DNA of 64,000 nucleotides from Trujillonella humicola. Its GTDB lineage: Bacteria; Actinomycetota; Actinomycetes; Mycobacteriales; Geodermatophilaceae. Location: the NCBI RefSeq assembly GCF_046233715.1, contig NZ_JBJNRJ010000003.1:124001-188000 (forward strand), in the 5' to 3' direction. A model generated the notes under the pieces. The model was given only the letters and a program-made list of their open reading frames with translations. It did not search any database and was not told where the DNA came from. Numbering within the stretch: position 1 is the first letter of the stretch; each line of letters opens with the position of its first letter. A program made the position numbers and the translations under genes. Shown here one piece after another: positions 25,028-34,517 of this stretch.

Positions 25028-26460
25028 TGACGGCCGCGGCGCCCGTGCCGGCCGCCCCGGGCGGGCTGGCCGGCCACCTCGACGGGTTCGTGCGGGCCGT
25101 GCGCGAGGCCGGCATCCCGGTCGGCATCAGCCAGGCGGTCGACGCCGCGGAGATCCTCACCGTGGTCGACCTGCTCGACCGCGAGCAGTTGCGCCACGGC
25201 CTGGCGGCGGTGCTGCTGCAGCGCGGCAACCAGCGGCCGATCTACGACACCCTGTTCGACCTGTGGTGGCCGCTGGGCGACCGGCCCGTCGTCGTGGCCG
25301 ACGGGGACGGGGAGGACGCCGACGGCGAGGCGCTGACGCTGGACGCGCCGGACGGCGACGCCGACCTCGACCCGGCCGCGCGGCTGCGCGAGGAGCTGGC
25401 CCGGCTGCTGGCCGAGGGCGACGAGGCCGAGCTGGCCCGCTTCGCCCGCCGGGCGGTCGCGATGCTGGGGCAGACGACGCCCTCGCCGTCCGGACAGTCG
25501 TGGTTCAGCTACCGCGTGATGCGGGCGCTGTCGCCGGACTCGCTGGTCACCTCGCTGCTCGAGGGACTGCTCGCCGGGACCGACCGCGGGGGCCTGGCCG
25601 AGCAGGTCGCCCGCGGCCAGGTCCGGGAGAGGCTGAAGGCGTTCAAGGACGCCGTCGACACCGAGGTCCGCCGCCGCCAGGCCGACGAGCGGGGACGCGA
25701 CCGGATCGCGAAGAGCGCCGTCAAGCCGCTGGCCGACCAGATCGACTTCCTGCGGGCCCAGCAGGGCGACCTGGTCGAGCTGCGCCGCATGGTGGCGCCG
25801 CTGGCCCGTCGGCTGGCGGTGCGGTTGTCGGCCCGCCGCCGGATGGGCCGCGAGGGCCGGCTGGACTTCCGCAAGACCGTGCGGGCGTCGCTGGGCACCG
25901 GCGGCGTCCCCGTGGTCACCCACCACCGGCCGCGGAAGATCCACAAGCCGGAACTGGTCGTCCTCTGCGACATCAGCGGCTCGGTGGCCGGCTTCAGCCA
26001 CTTCACCCTGATGCTGACCCAGGCGCTGCGCGAGCACTTCTCCGGCGTGCGGGCGTTCGCCTTCGTCGACTCCACCGACGAGGTCACCCGGTTCTTCTCC
26101 CCGGGCGCCGACGTCTCCGACGCGGTCCGGCGCATCGGCCGGGAGGCCGACGTCGTCGCGTTCGAGGGGCACAGCGACTACGGCAACGCGCTCGAGGTGT
26201 TCGCCGACCGCTGGCCGACGGTCGTGGGCCCGAAGACCTCGCTGATGGTGCTGGGCGACGGCCGGACCAACTACCGGCCGCCGGGCCTGCCGGTACTGGC
26301 CGACCTGGTGTCGCGGGCCCGTTCGGCGCACTGGCTCAACCCCGAGCCACGGCGGCTCTGGGGCAGCGGGGACTCGGCGGCGCTGAAGTACGCCGAGGTC
26401 GTCGACATGGTGGAGTGCCGCAACGCCGCGCAGCTGGCCGACTTCGTCACCACCCTCTGA
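25027..26460 (+). CDS. VWA domain-containing CoxE-like protein
   Basis: 477 residues. The helical N-terminal half includes FDLWWPLGDRPVVV and a long acidic stretch. The C-terminal VWA domain carries the metal-ion-dependent adhesion site DISGS near residue 315, with the later Thr/Asp positions TDEVTRFF and GDGRTNY. Partner of the preceding MoxR ATPase. Cytoplasmic; no signal peptide or membrane span. A 191-bp gap follows before nadD. Confidence 0.9.
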   Translation: MTAAAPVPAAPGGLAGHLDGFVRAVREAGIPVGISQAVDAAEILTVVDLLDREQLRHGLAAVLLQRGNQRPIYDTLFDLWWPLGDRPVVVADGDGEDADGEALTLDAPDGDADLDPAARLREELARLLAEGDEAELARFARRAVAMLGQTTPSPSGQSWFSYRVMRALSPDSLVTSLLEGLLAGTDRGGLAEQVARGQVRERLKAFKDAVDTEVRRRQADERGRDRIAKSAVKPLADQIDFLRAQQGDLVELRRMVAPLARRLAVRLSARRRMGREGRLDFRKTVRASLGTGGVPVVTHHRPRKIHKPELVVLCDISGSVAGFSHFTLMLTQALREHFSGVRAFAFVDSTDEVTRFFSPGADVSDAVRRIGREADVVAFEGHSDYGNALEVFADRWPTVVGPKTSLMVLGDGRTNYRPPGLPVLADLVSRARSAHWLNPEPRRLWGSGDSAALKYAEVVDMVECRNAAQLADFVTTL

Positions 26461-26638
26461 GCCCGCGGCCCGTCCCGCCCCTGCCCGGCCGTGGGACCGG
26501 ACCTCGCCCCGGTCCGAGCGGCACACGGGGGCGTCCGGGCACGAGGAGGCCGAGCGCAGCGGGGACCGCGCAGAGCGGTGGAGACGCTCGCGCGGCACCG
26601 CCGGCCGCCTCGGCAGGAGCCCGGTGGCGCGGCCCGAT

Positions 26639-26644
26639 TAGTCT
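26639..26644 (+). promoter_or_regulatory. nadD -10 box (leaderless)
   Basis: TAGTCT 7 nt before the nadD GTG at 26652. The rest of the 26461-26651 gap shows no gene. Confidence 0.5.
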
Positions 26645-26651
26645 CGATCGG

Positions 26652-27404
26652 GTGGCGGGTGGTCGGGTCGGTGTCATGGGTGGGACCTTCGATCCCATCC
26701 ACCACGGTCACCTCGTGGCGGCGAGCGAGGTCGCGGGCCTGTTCGGGCTCGACGAGGTGGTCTTCGTCCCCACGGGGGAGCCGTGGCAGAAGACCGACCG
26801 CGACGTCAGCCCGGCGGAGGACCGCTACCTGATGACCGTCATCGCCACCGCCTCCAACCCCCGCTTCTCCGTCAGCCGCGTGGACGTCGACCGCGGTGGT
26901 CCGACCTACACGATCGACACCCTGCGCGACCTCCGGGCACAGCGGCCCGACGCGGAGCTGTTCTTCATCACCGGCGCCGACGCGCTCGCCCAGATCCTCA
27001 GCTGGCGCGACAGCGACCGGTTCCTGGAGCTGGCCCACTTCATCGGCGTGACCCGGCCGGGCTTCCAGCTCGCCGACGGGCACCTGCCCTCGGGCACGGT
27101 GAGCCTGGTCGAGGTGCCGGCGCTGGCCATCAGCTCCACCGACTGCCGGGACCGCGTGGGCCGGGGCATGCCCGTCTGGTACCTCGTGCCCGACGGCGTC
27201 GTGCAGTACATCGAGAAGCGGGGGCTGTACCGGTCCACCCGGCGGGCCGGGTCGGCCGGGAGCGCCCGCCCGCCCGCGGACCGCCCCACCTACGACCGGC
27301 CCCCCGCCGGCGGATCCGCCGCCGCACCCCCGGCCGGCGGGTCCGCCGCCGCACCCCCGGCCGGCGCACCGCCGGCCACCGATCCTCAGGAGGTACCCCG
27401 ATGA
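26652..27404 (+). CDS. nadD: Nicotinate-nucleotide adenylyltransferase
   Basis: 250 residues. Makes nicotinate adenine dinucleotide from NaMN and ATP. VGVMGGTFDPIHHGHL (nucleotidyl-transferase motif) at about residue 6, ISSTDCRDRVG near 160. The catalytic part ends near residue 198 (YIEKRGLY). A Pro/Ala/Gly-rich tail of about 50 residues follows, built partly of PPAGGSAAA repeats, and is not found in usual NadD. Its stop overlaps the rsfS start (ATGA). The gene order nadD-rsfS-phosphatase equals that of mycobacteria. Confidence 0.95.
   Translation: MAGGRVGVMGGTFDPIHHGHLVAASEVAGLFGLDEVVFVPTGEPWQKTDRDVSPAEDRYLMTVIATASNPRFSVSRVDVDRGGPTYTIDTLRDLRAQRPDAELFFITGADALAQILSWRDSDRFLELAHFIGVTRPGFQLADGHLPSGTVSLVEVPALAISSTDCRDRVGRGMPVWYLVPDGVVQYIEKRGLYRSTRRAGSAGSARPPADRPTYDRPPAGGSAAAPPAGGSAAAPPAGAPPATDPQEVPR
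27306..27365 (+). repeat. 27-bp direct repeat in the nadD tail
   Basis: Two copies begin at 27306 and 27333, differing by one base, followed by a partial third. They encode the PPAGGSAAA units. Confidence 0.85.
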
Positions 27405-27925
27405 CCGCCTCGGTCGAGGCGCGGGAGACCGCTCAGCTGGCCGCCCAGGCCGCCGCGGACAAGCTCGCCACCGACGTCTCCATCATCGACGTCAGTGACC
27501 GGCTGGCCATCACCGACGCCTTCGTGCTCGCCTCGGCGCCCAACGAGCGGCAGGTGCAGGCCATCGTCGACGAGGTGGAGGAGCGACTGCGCGGGCACGG
27601 CGTCAAGCCGGTCCGCCGCGAGGGTGTGGCCGAGGCCCGCTGGGTGCTGCTCGACTTCGTCGACGTCGTCGTGCACGTGCAGCACGCCGAGGAGCGCGCC
27701 TACTACGCACTCGAGCGGCTGTGGAAGGACTGCCCGACCATCCCCTTCGTGGACCGGGACGCACCCCCGGCCGCCGCCGGCGCGGGGCCGTCGGGCGCGG
27801 GCGGTGCCGGAACCGGGTCGCTGTCGGCCGACGACGTCGACCCGGGCAGCGCCGACCCCACCGCGCTGGCTCCGGAGCCGCCGGGCGGGGAGGGCCCCGC
27901 GCCCGGCGAGGCCGCGGGGCGGTGA
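27401..27925 (+). CDS. rsfS: Ribosomal silencing factor RsfS
   Basis: 174 residues. Binds L14 and blocks subunit joining when nutrients are short. The core, ASVEARETAQLAAQAAADK to YALERLWKDCP, ends near residue 115; a low-complexity Pro/Gly/Ala tail of about 55 residues is extra. Excellent ribosome-binding site AGGAGGT upstream, inside the end of nadD. Overlaps the following phosphatase start by GTGA. Confidence 0.95.
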   Translation: MTASVEARETAQLAAQAAADKLATDVSIIDVSDRLAITDAFVLASAPNERQVQAIVDEVEERLRGHGVKPVRREGVAEARWVLLDFVDVVVHVQHAEERAYYALERLWKDCPTIPFVDRDAPPAAAGAGPSGAGGAGTGSLSADDVDPGSADPTALAPEPPGGEGPAPGEAAGR

Positions 27926-28671
27926 GCAGCGCGCCCGAGCCGCCGGCCGTCCGGGTGGAGCGCCTGGTCCTCTGGCGCCACGGGCGCACCGAGTGGAACG
28001 CCGAGGGGCGCTTCCAGGGCCAGCAGGACCCGCCGCTGGACGCGGAGGGCCGGCGCCAGGCGGCGGTGGCCGCAGCACACCTGGTCGCGGGACTCGCGCT
28101 GACGGGGGAGGACACCGTCGTGGTGTCCAGCGACCTGAGCCGCGCGGTGGAGACCGCGACGGCCCTGACCGGACGGCTGGGACTTCCCCTGGAGGTCGAT
28201 GCCCGCCTGCGGGAGCACAGCCTGGGCCGGTGGGAGGGGTTGACCCGCGACGAGGTCGCCGCACGCCACCCCGAGCAGTACGCCGACTGGCTCGCCGGCC
28301 GGCCGGTCCGCGACCGTGGGGGCGAGGAGCCCGCCGCGGTCGCGGACCGAGCGCTGTCGCTGGTCCGGGAGCTGCCCGAGTCCCGGGTGGCGGTCCTGGT
28401 GACCCACGGCGGGACCAGCGGCCGCCTGCTCGAGGCGCTGCTCGACCTCGGGCCCGGGCACCGACGGCTGTTCGGGCCCCTGGGCAATTGCGCCTGGACC
28501 GAGCTCGTGCCGCAGGGGTCGCGCTGGCGGGTGCTGCGGCACAACTGGGCTCCGCCGGCCGGCGAGCGAACCGGTCTCCTGCGCGAGGGGACCGCGCCCG
28601 GCGGGCAGGTCGACGACGCCACCCCGGAGGGCGCACCGCCACCCGCCCAGGACGCCGACGCGGTCGGCTGA
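27922..28671 (+). CDS. Histidine phosphatase (phosphoglycerate-mutase-like), possible glucosyl-3-phosphoglycerate phosphatase
   Basis: 249 residues. The catalytic LVLWRHGRTEWN (phospho-His), the second-Arg segment SSDLSRAVETA, the Glu in RLREHSLGRWEG and VTHGGTSG are all intact. In mycobacteria the gene at this exact place (after nadD-rsfS) is glucosyl-3-phosphoglycerate phosphatase, GpgP, of methylglucose polysaccharide synthesis; that function is inferred from synteny. A disordered tail of about 45 residues follows the domain. Confidence 0.9.
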   Translation: MSSAPEPPAVRVERLVLWRHGRTEWNAEGRFQGQQDPPLDAEGRRQAAVAAAHLVAGLALTGEDTVVVSSDLSRAVETATALTGRLGLPLEVDARLREHSLGRWEGLTRDEVAARHPEQYADWLAGRPVRDRGGEEPAAVADRALSLVRELPESRVAVLVTHGGTSGRLLEALLDLGPGHRRLFGPLGNCAWTELVPQGSRWRVLRHNWAPPAGERTGLLREGTAPGGQVDDATPEGAPPPAQDADAVG

Positions 28672-28718
28672 CCGAGCCGGGCAGGGGACGCTCCGCCGGT
28701 CGGCCGGCCCGGTCGGGC

Positions 28719-28724
28719 TAGCCT
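28719..28724 (+). promoter_or_regulatory. -10 box of the DegV gene (leaderless)
   Basis: TAGCCT 6 nt before the ATG at 28731. Confidence 0.5.
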
Positions 28725-28730
28725 CGCGGG

Positions 28731-29666
28731 ATGCCCGTCGCCGTGGTCACCGATTCCACGGCCTATCTCCCGGCCGAGCTGATCGCGCGGCACGGCGTCG
28801 AGGTCGTCCCGCTCTACGTCGTCCTCGCCGGGCGGTCCGGGTGCGAGGGCGACGACATCTCCCCGCAGGACGTGGCCCGTGCCCTCGGGACCCGGGGGCA
28901 GCAGGTGTCGACGTCCCGGCCGACGACCGGCGACTTCGTGGCCGCGTACCGCCGCCGCCTGGACGCCGGCGCCGACCGCGTCGTCTCCGTGCACCTGTCC
29001 GCGGAGCTCTCGGGCACGTGGGACGCCGCCCGGATGGCCGCGGCGCAGGTCGGCGAGCACGTGGTCACGGTGATCGACTCCCGCTCGGCAGCGATGGGCA
29101 CCGGATTCGCCGTCCTCGCCGCCGCGGCGGCCGCTCAGCGGGGCGCCGGCGCGGCCGCCGTCGCCGATGCCGCACGCGCCACCGCCGCGGGGACCCGGAC
29201 GTTCTTCGTCGTCGACACCCTCGAGCACCTGCGGCGGGGCGGGCGGATCGGCTCCGCGGCGTCGCTGTTCGGCACGGCCCTCGCGGTCAAGCCCGTGCTG
29301 CACGTGGCCGACGGCCGGGTCGTACCGCTGGAGAAGGTGCGCACCTCCGCGCGGGCCCTCTCCCGGCTGGTCCAGCGCGTCGTCGAGACCGCGGCCGGCC
29401 GGCCGGTCGACCTGGCCGTGCACCACCTCGCCGCGCCGGACCGGGCGCAGCGGCTGGCCGGGGACCTGCGCGAGGCCCTCCCGGACATCGGTGTGCTCCT
29501 GGTGAGCGAGCTCGGCGCGGCGATCGGAGCGCACGTGGGACCGGGTGCCGTCGGCGTCGTCGTCTCGCCGCGGCCCGCCGCCGCGGAGACCGCCGAGGAG
29601 AGCCCGAGCGGCGACGACGACCGCGCGGGCGGCGGCGAGGACGGCGGCGGGGATCCGGCTCCCTGA
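28731..29666 (+). CDS. DegV family protein (fatty-acid-binding)
   Basis: 311 residues. PVAVVTDSTAYLP at the start, VSTSRPTTGDF, VHLSAELSGTWDAA, VIDSRSAAMGTG and FFVVDTLEHLRRGGRIG are the conserved DegV blocks that hold a fatty acid. In other bacteria such proteins (FakB) present fatty acids to a kinase. No fakA-like kinase lies in this window. An acidic, Gly-rich tail of about 30 residues follows the domain. Confidence 0.93.
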   Translation: MPVAVVTDSTAYLPAELIARHGVEVVPLYVVLAGRSGCEGDDISPQDVARALGTRGQQVSTSRPTTGDFVAAYRRRLDAGADRVVSVHLSAELSGTWDAARMAAAQVGEHVVTVIDSRSAAMGTGFAVLAAAAAAQRGAGAAAVADAARATAAGTRTFFVVDTLEHLRRGGRIGSAASLFGTALAVKPVLHVADGRVVPLEKVRTSARALSRLVQRVVETAAGRPVDLAVHHLAAPDRAQRLAGDLREALPDIGVLLVSELGAAIGAHVGPGAVGVVVSPRPAAAETAEESPSGDDDRAGGGEDGGGDPAP

Positions 29667-29786
29667 GGGCTCGAACGGCACGGGTCCACCCTGCCGCTGC
29701 CCCCGACGGGATCGGCCGCGTCGTCCACAGCCGGGAGGCCCGTCCACAGGTCCGTCCTGAGCCGGGGCCCGCCCGCGCCTGCTGCC

Positions 29787-29792
29787 TAGCGT
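29787..29792 (+). promoter_or_regulatory. comEA -10 box (leaderless)
   Basis: TAGCGT 7 nt before the GTG at 29800. Confidence 0.5.
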
Positions 29793-29799
29793 CCGCGGG

Positions 29800-30666
29800 G
29801 TGCGCCTCTCCTCCCGCCGTGCCGACGACGCCGACGTGATCCGGGCCCGCTTGCGGCTGCTGCTCGACGAGGGCCGCCGCGGCGGCGGCTGGCTCCCCGA
29901 CGACCTGCCCGGGGACGAGGGGGCGACGCGCGGATGCCCGCGGCTCCCGCAGCCCGAGGACGGGGGCCACGACGACCTGCACCCGGACGACCCCGACCTC
30001 GACCGGCACGACGGCGGGCCGGCGGGCACCGGACGGCACCGGGCACCCGGACCGGCCGTCCGGGTGGTCCCGGCCCGCACGAGCGTCCGGGCGCTCGTCC
30101 TCGCCGCGGTGGTGGGTGCTCTGCTCCTGGTCGGCTGGACCGTGCTCGATCGACCGCGCGCCGAGCCGGTGGACGCCGAGCCGGTACCGGTGAGCGACCC
30201 CGGCCAGGCGCCGGCCACCCCCTCGGTGGGCACCGCGGCGGACACGTCCTCGACCGTCACCGTGTCGGTCGTCGGCCAGGTCGCCCGCCCCGGCCTGGTG
30301 GTCCTGCCCCAGGGGGCGCGGATCGCCGATGCGATCGCCGCCGCGGGTGGGCTGCTCCCCGACGCGGATCCCAGCGCGGTCAACCTGGCCGCGGTCGTCT
30401 CCGACGGTCAGCAGATCGCCGTGGCGGTCCCCGGTGCGCCTGCCCCGGCGGGGGCGCCACCGACGGCGCCCTCGGGCCGGGTGTCGCTGAACACCGCAGG
30501 GGTGGCCGAGCTCGACGCGCTGCCGGGGATCGGTCCGGTGCTGGCGCAGCGGATCGTCGACCACCGCACGACGAACGGCCCCTTCACCGCGATCGAGCAG
30601 CTCGAGGACGTGCCCGGCATCGGGCCGGTCGTGTTCGACGAGCTCGCCGACCTGGTGACCGTGTGA
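29800..30666 (+). CDS. comEA: ComEA-like helix-hairpin-helix DNA-binding protein
   Basis: 288 residues. One membrane segment (ALVLAAVVGALLLVGWTVL, about 103-121) anchors it. Outside lie an SLBB domain (VSVVGQVARPGLVVLPQGAR) and a C-terminal pair of helix-hairpin-helix motifs (GVAELDALPGIGPVLAQRIVDH and EDVPGIGPVVFDEL). ComEA binds incoming DNA in transformation. Overlaps the comEC start by four bases (GTGA), as in most competence operons. Confidence 0.92.
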   Translation: MRLSSRRADDADVIRARLRLLLDEGRRGGGWLPDDLPGDEGATRGCPRLPQPEDGGHDDLHPDDPDLDRHDGGPAGTGRHRAPGPAVRVVPARTSVRALVLAAVVGALLLVGWTVLDRPRAEPVDAEPVPVSDPGQAPATPSVGTAADTSSTVTVSVVGQVARPGLVVLPQGARIADAIAAAGGLLPDADPSAVNLAAVVSDGQQIAVAVPGAPAPAGAPPTAPSGRVSLNTAGVAELDALPGIGPVLAQRIVDHRTTNGPFTAIEQLEDVPGIGPVVFDELADLVTV

Positions 30667-33095
30667 GGGAACTGCCGGCCGAGGCCGACCGGCGGTGGAC
30701 GTGGACGGATCTGCGGTTGGCCCCGGCAGCCGCGGTCGTCTGGGGAACCGCTCTGGTGGGGCCCGCGGCGCCCTGGCCGGTGCTCGCCGTCATCGCCCTG
30801 GTCGCGGCCGGCGCCGCCGCCACCCTGGTCCGCGCCGGCCGGTCGGCGTCCTCCTCCCTCGTGGCGGTGGCCCTGGCCGCTCTGGTCGTGGCGGCGGCGG
30901 GCACGGCGGTGCGCACCTGGGCACGGGACACATCGCCGCTGACGGCCGCGGCGGAGGGGGCCGGCACGGTCGTGCTGGAGCTGGAGACCACCGGCGACCC
31001 GCGGCGGATGGCCGGCGCGGGTCCGCCGCGGGTCGCCGTCGAGGCGACGGCGACGCGACTGTCACCCGGGGGCGGGGTGAGCGTGCCGCTCGACGACCGG
31101 GTGGTCGTCTTCGCCGAGGCGGAGGGCTGGACCGGCCTGCTCCCCGGGCAGGTCGTGCGCATCCGCGCCGTCCTCGGCCCGGGCGACGCGGCCGACGGCG
31201 TCGTCGCACGGGTGTCCGCGCGCGGGCCGCCCGAGCTGATCGGCGAGCCGCCCTGGAGCCAGCGGGCCGCCGGCGGTATCCGGGCGGGCCTGACCGCCTC
31301 CGCGGCCCGGGTGCTCGAGCAGGCCGCGGCAGGACTCCTGCCGGGGCTCGTGGTGGGGGACACCAGCGGCATGGATCCGGCGCTCGGCGAGGACTTCCGG
31401 CGCGCCGGTCTGTCGCACCTGACCGCCGTGTCCGGGGCGAACGTGGCGATCGTGCTCGCCGGGGTCCTGGCGCCGCTCCGCCGCCGGGCGGTCGACCGCC
31501 GCGTGCAGGCCGCCGTGGCCGTCCTCGCGCTGCTGGGCTTCGTCCTGCTGGCCCGGCCGACCGCCAGCGTGCTGCGGGCGGCCGGGATGGGGGCCGTCTC
31601 GCTCCTCGCGCTGGCCTCGGGCCGCTCCCGAGCAGCCGTGCCGGCGCTGTGCGGGACGGTCGTGGTCCTGCTGGTGGCGGACCCGCGGCTGGCCCGGGAC
31701 GTCGGCTTCGCCCTCTCCGTGGCCGCCACCGGCGCGATCGTGCTGCTGGCACCGAGGTGGTCGCGCCGGCTGCGCGCCCACCGCTGGCCCCGGCTGCTCG
31801 CCGACGCCGTGGCGGTGAGCGCCGCCGCCGGCCTGGCGACCGCCCCTCTGATCGCCGGCTTCTCGGGGGTGGTCAGCCTGGTGTCCCTGCCGGCCAACCT
31901 GCTCGCGGCCCCGGCCGTCGCGCCGGCGACCGTCCTCGGCCTGCTCGCGGCGGTCCTCGGCCCCGTCGCCCCGCTGCTCGCCGACGGCCTGACCTGGCTG
32001 GCGGGGTGGCCGGTCCGGTGGCTGGTGCTCCTCGCCCGGTCCGCGGCCGCCGTCCCCGACGCCGCCGTGGGCTGGCCGGCCGGCGTCCGCGGAGCCGTCG
32101 TCCTCACCGTCCTCGTGCTCGGCGGCGGTCTGGCGCTGTGGCGGTGGCACCGGCTGCGCGGGCTGGCGCTCGCGCTCGTCGTCGGCCTCGTGCTCGTCGG
32201 CTGGCCGCTGCGCCAGGTGACGCGGGGCTGGCCGCCGGCCGGTGCGGTGCTCGTGGCCTGCGACGTGGGCCAGGGCGACGCCCTGGTGGTCCCCACCGCT
32301 CCCGGGGAGGGGCTGCTCGTCGACGCGGGGCCGGACGTCGGCGCCGTCGACGGTTGCCTCGACCGGCTGGGCATCGACCGGCTGCCACTGGTCCTGCTCT
32401 CCCACCTGGACGCCGACCACGCCGGTGGGCTGGCCGGCGCGCTCGGGGGACGCGACGTCGGCGTCATCGCGACCGGGACCCTGTCTCCGGCCGACGACCG
32501 CGCCGAGATGCTCGAGCGGACGGTTGGACGGGCCGGTGCGCGCCGCGAGGTCCTCGTCCCCGGGGACCGGCGGAGGGTCGGCGCGGCCACGGTCGAGATC
32601 CTGGCCCCGGCCCCCGAGATCGCCACGCGGGGCGCCGAGCCCAACGACCTGTCCGTGGTGGCCCGGGTGACCGTCCGGGGCGTCCGCGTGCTGCTGACCG
32701 GGGACCTCAGCGCGCAGGCCGAGCAGCGGCTGATGCGGCGAGGAGTCGACCTGCGGGCCGACGTGCTCAAGGTGCCGCACCACGGCAGCGCCGACAACGA
32801 TCCGGGCTTCCTGGCTGCCAGCGGCGCCCGGGTGGCCATCGTGTCCGTCGGCGCCGGCAACACCTACGGCCATCCCGCGCGACGGCTCCTCGACTGGCTG
32901 GCCCGTGACGGGATGCGGGTCTACCGGACCGACCGCTCCGGAGACGTCGCGGTGACGGGAACGGGCGAGCGCTGGGCGGTGGTGCCCCGCGGACGCTCCG
33001 GCGACGCCGTCGCGGCGCCGGCGGCGGACCTCCACGGGCCGCTCGCGCCGCAGCCGGCCGGAGCCCTCGCGGCGCGGCGGGACCGTCGGCAGCCC
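30663..33095 (+). CDS. comEC: ComEC/Rec2 competence channel with metallo-beta-lactamase domain (no in-frame stop)
   Basis: GTG start overlapping the comEA stop. Layout: short N-terminal membrane hairpin, an OB-like domain, the competence domain with many membrane helices (AGLSHLTAVSGANVAIVL, residues about 250-500), and a C-terminal MBL-fold domain with LSHLDADHAGG and KVPHHGSADND. Recognisable sequence ends near 32995 and coding-like composition near 33090; the end given here is where that signal stops. The frame has no stop there: it stays open through all of holA to a TGA at 34235. As read, the protein would carry a tail of about 380 Arg/Gly-rich residues. A frameshift or lost stop, real or from sequencing, is the simplest explanation; the next stop in the +1 frame is at 33097. 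Confidence 0.85.
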
Positions 33096-33111
33096 GTGAC
33101 ACGATGCCGGT

Positions 33112-34095
33112 GTGCCCGCACCACCCCCGCCCCCGACGTCGCACCTGCGGGTCGTGGTGGGGGAGGAGGAGCTGCTGCGCGCCCGCGCGGTGTCCGCGGT
33201 CCGCGCCGCGGTGCACGCCCGCCACCCCGACGTGGAGATGCACGAGCTCGTCGCGGCAGGTCTCCCGGTGGGGGAGCTGGCCGACGTGCTGGCTCCCTCC
33301 CTGTTCGGCGGTCACCGGCTCGTGGTGGTCACCGGGGTCCACGAGGCGGCCGGGGCGCTGTGCGAGGCCCTCACCGGGTACGCGAAGGACCCGGACCCCG
33401 ACCTCACGCTCGTGGTCGTGCACCACGGGGGCAAGCGCAACGAGGCCCTGGTGAAGGCCTTCCGCTCCGCCGGCGCGGCCGTCGACGAGTGCCCCAAGGT
33501 CTGGCCGAACGAGCTCGGCGGGTTCGTCCGCAACGAGGTCCGGCGGGCCGGCGGGCGCATCACGCCCGACGCGGTCACGGCCCTGGTCGAGGCCGTCGGC
33601 AACGACCTGCGGGAACTGTCCTCGGCGGCGAGCCAGCTGGTGAGCGACTTCGAGGGCAGCATCGACGCCGACGCGGTCGCGCGGTTCCACCGGGGGCAGG
33701 CCGAGGCCAACGGGTTCGCCGTGGCGGACCGGGCGATGTCGGGGGACGGCGCCGGCTCCGTCGAGGTCCTGCGGTGGGCGCTGGAGGGCGGTGTGCCGCA
33801 CGTCCTGATCGCCGACGCGCTGGCCGAGGCCGTCCGGACCGCGGCCCGGGCCAAGGCGGTCAACGTCCGCTCGTCCGGCGAGCTCATGCGGACCTTCAAG
33901 TGGCCCAAGCGCAAGGCCGAGGACGGGCTGCGGCACGCCCGCGGCTGGTCCATCGACGGGCTCCAGCGGGCCGTCGCGGTGACCGCGGAGCTCAACGCCG
34001 ACGTCAAGGGCGCCGCCGCCAGCGCCGACTACGCGCTGGAGCGGGCGGTGCGCCGGATCGTCGGCATCCGGGCAGCCACCGCCGGCCGCCGCTGA
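33112..34095 (+). CDS. holA: DNA polymerase III subunit delta
   Basis: 327 residues. Clamp-loader subunit that opens the beta ring. LRVVVGEEELLRARAV at the start, LVVVHHGGKRNEALVKAF, VWPNELGGFVRNEV, the GNDLRELSSAASQLVSDFEG helix block and FKWPKRKAEDGLRHARGWS are family features. GTG start. It lies wholly inside the open extension of the comEC frame, but its own codon use is clearly that of a gene. Order comEA-comEC-holA-rpsT is conserved in actinobacteria. Confidence 0.95.
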   Translation: MPAPPPPPTSHLRVVVGEEELLRARAVSAVRAAVHARHPDVEMHELVAAGLPVGELADVLAPSLFGGHRLVVVTGVHEAAGALCEALTGYAKDPDPDLTLVVVHHGGKRNEALVKAFRSAGAAVDECPKVWPNELGGFVRNEVRRAGGRITPDAVTALVEAVGNDLRELSSAASQLVSDFEGSIDADAVARFHRGQAEANGFAVADRAMSGDGAGSVEVLRWALEGGVPHVLIADALAEAVRTAARAKAVNVRSSGELMRTFKWPKRKAEDGLRHARGWSIDGLQRAVAVTAELNADVKGAAASADYALERAVRRIVGIRAATAGRR

Positions 34096-34112
34096 CCGAT
34101 CCGTCCCGGAAA

Positions 34113-34154
34113 CGACGAGCCCCCCTCCCGCCGGGGCGGGAGGGGGGCTCGTCG
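34113..34154. terminator. Perfect 20-bp hairpin between convergent holA and rpsT
   Basis: Arms 34113-34132 and 34135-34154 are perfect complements (CGACGAGC then C- and T-rich), GG loop. Bidirectional terminator placed 17 nt after holA and 10 nt from the rpsT stop. Confidence 0.8.
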
Positions 34155-34164
34155 AGGCGTTCGG

Positions 34165-34431
34165 TCAGCCCTGGAGGCCGGCGACCTGCTTGGCCAGACC
34201 CGACTTGCGGTTGGCGGCCTGGTTCTTGTGGATGATGCCCTTGCTGGCGGCCTTGTCCAGCTGCTTGGAGGCGGCCTGCAGGGCGGTGGCCGCGGCGGCG
34301 GCGTCCCCGGCCTCGGTGGCGGTGCGGACCCGCCGCACGGCCGTCTTCAGCGCGGACTTGACCGCGACGTTGCGCTGCCGCGCCTTCTCGTTGGTCTTGA
34401 TCCGCTTCATCTGGGACTTGATGTTCGCCAC
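34165..34431 (-). CDS. rpsT: 30S ribosomal protein S20
   Basis: 88 residues. ANIKSQMKRIKTNEKARQRN is the typical start, so the GTG at 34431 is chosen over upstream in-frame codons. Binds 16S rRNA early in assembly. A weak GAGG lies about 8 nt upstream. S20 is regulated at translation in other bacteria; nothing here shows how. Confidence 0.97.
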   Translation of the reverse strand: MANIKSQMKRIKTNEKARQRNVAVKSALKTAVRRVRTATEAGDAAAAATALQAASKQLDKAASKGIIHKNQAANRKSGLAKQVAGLQG

Positions 34432-34517
34432 GCGTGAGCCTCGGTGTCTCGCTGGAGGGAGTCTGACAGTGCGTCCGGACACGGGCTCGGCAGCCTGCGA
34501 TCACGGACCGGCCTATC

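Noticed and set aside
29934..34235. Single 1433-codon frame covering comEA, comEC and holA
   Set aside because: Only the central part (30663 to about 33095) is ComEC; the ends are shadows of comEA and holA in other frames.
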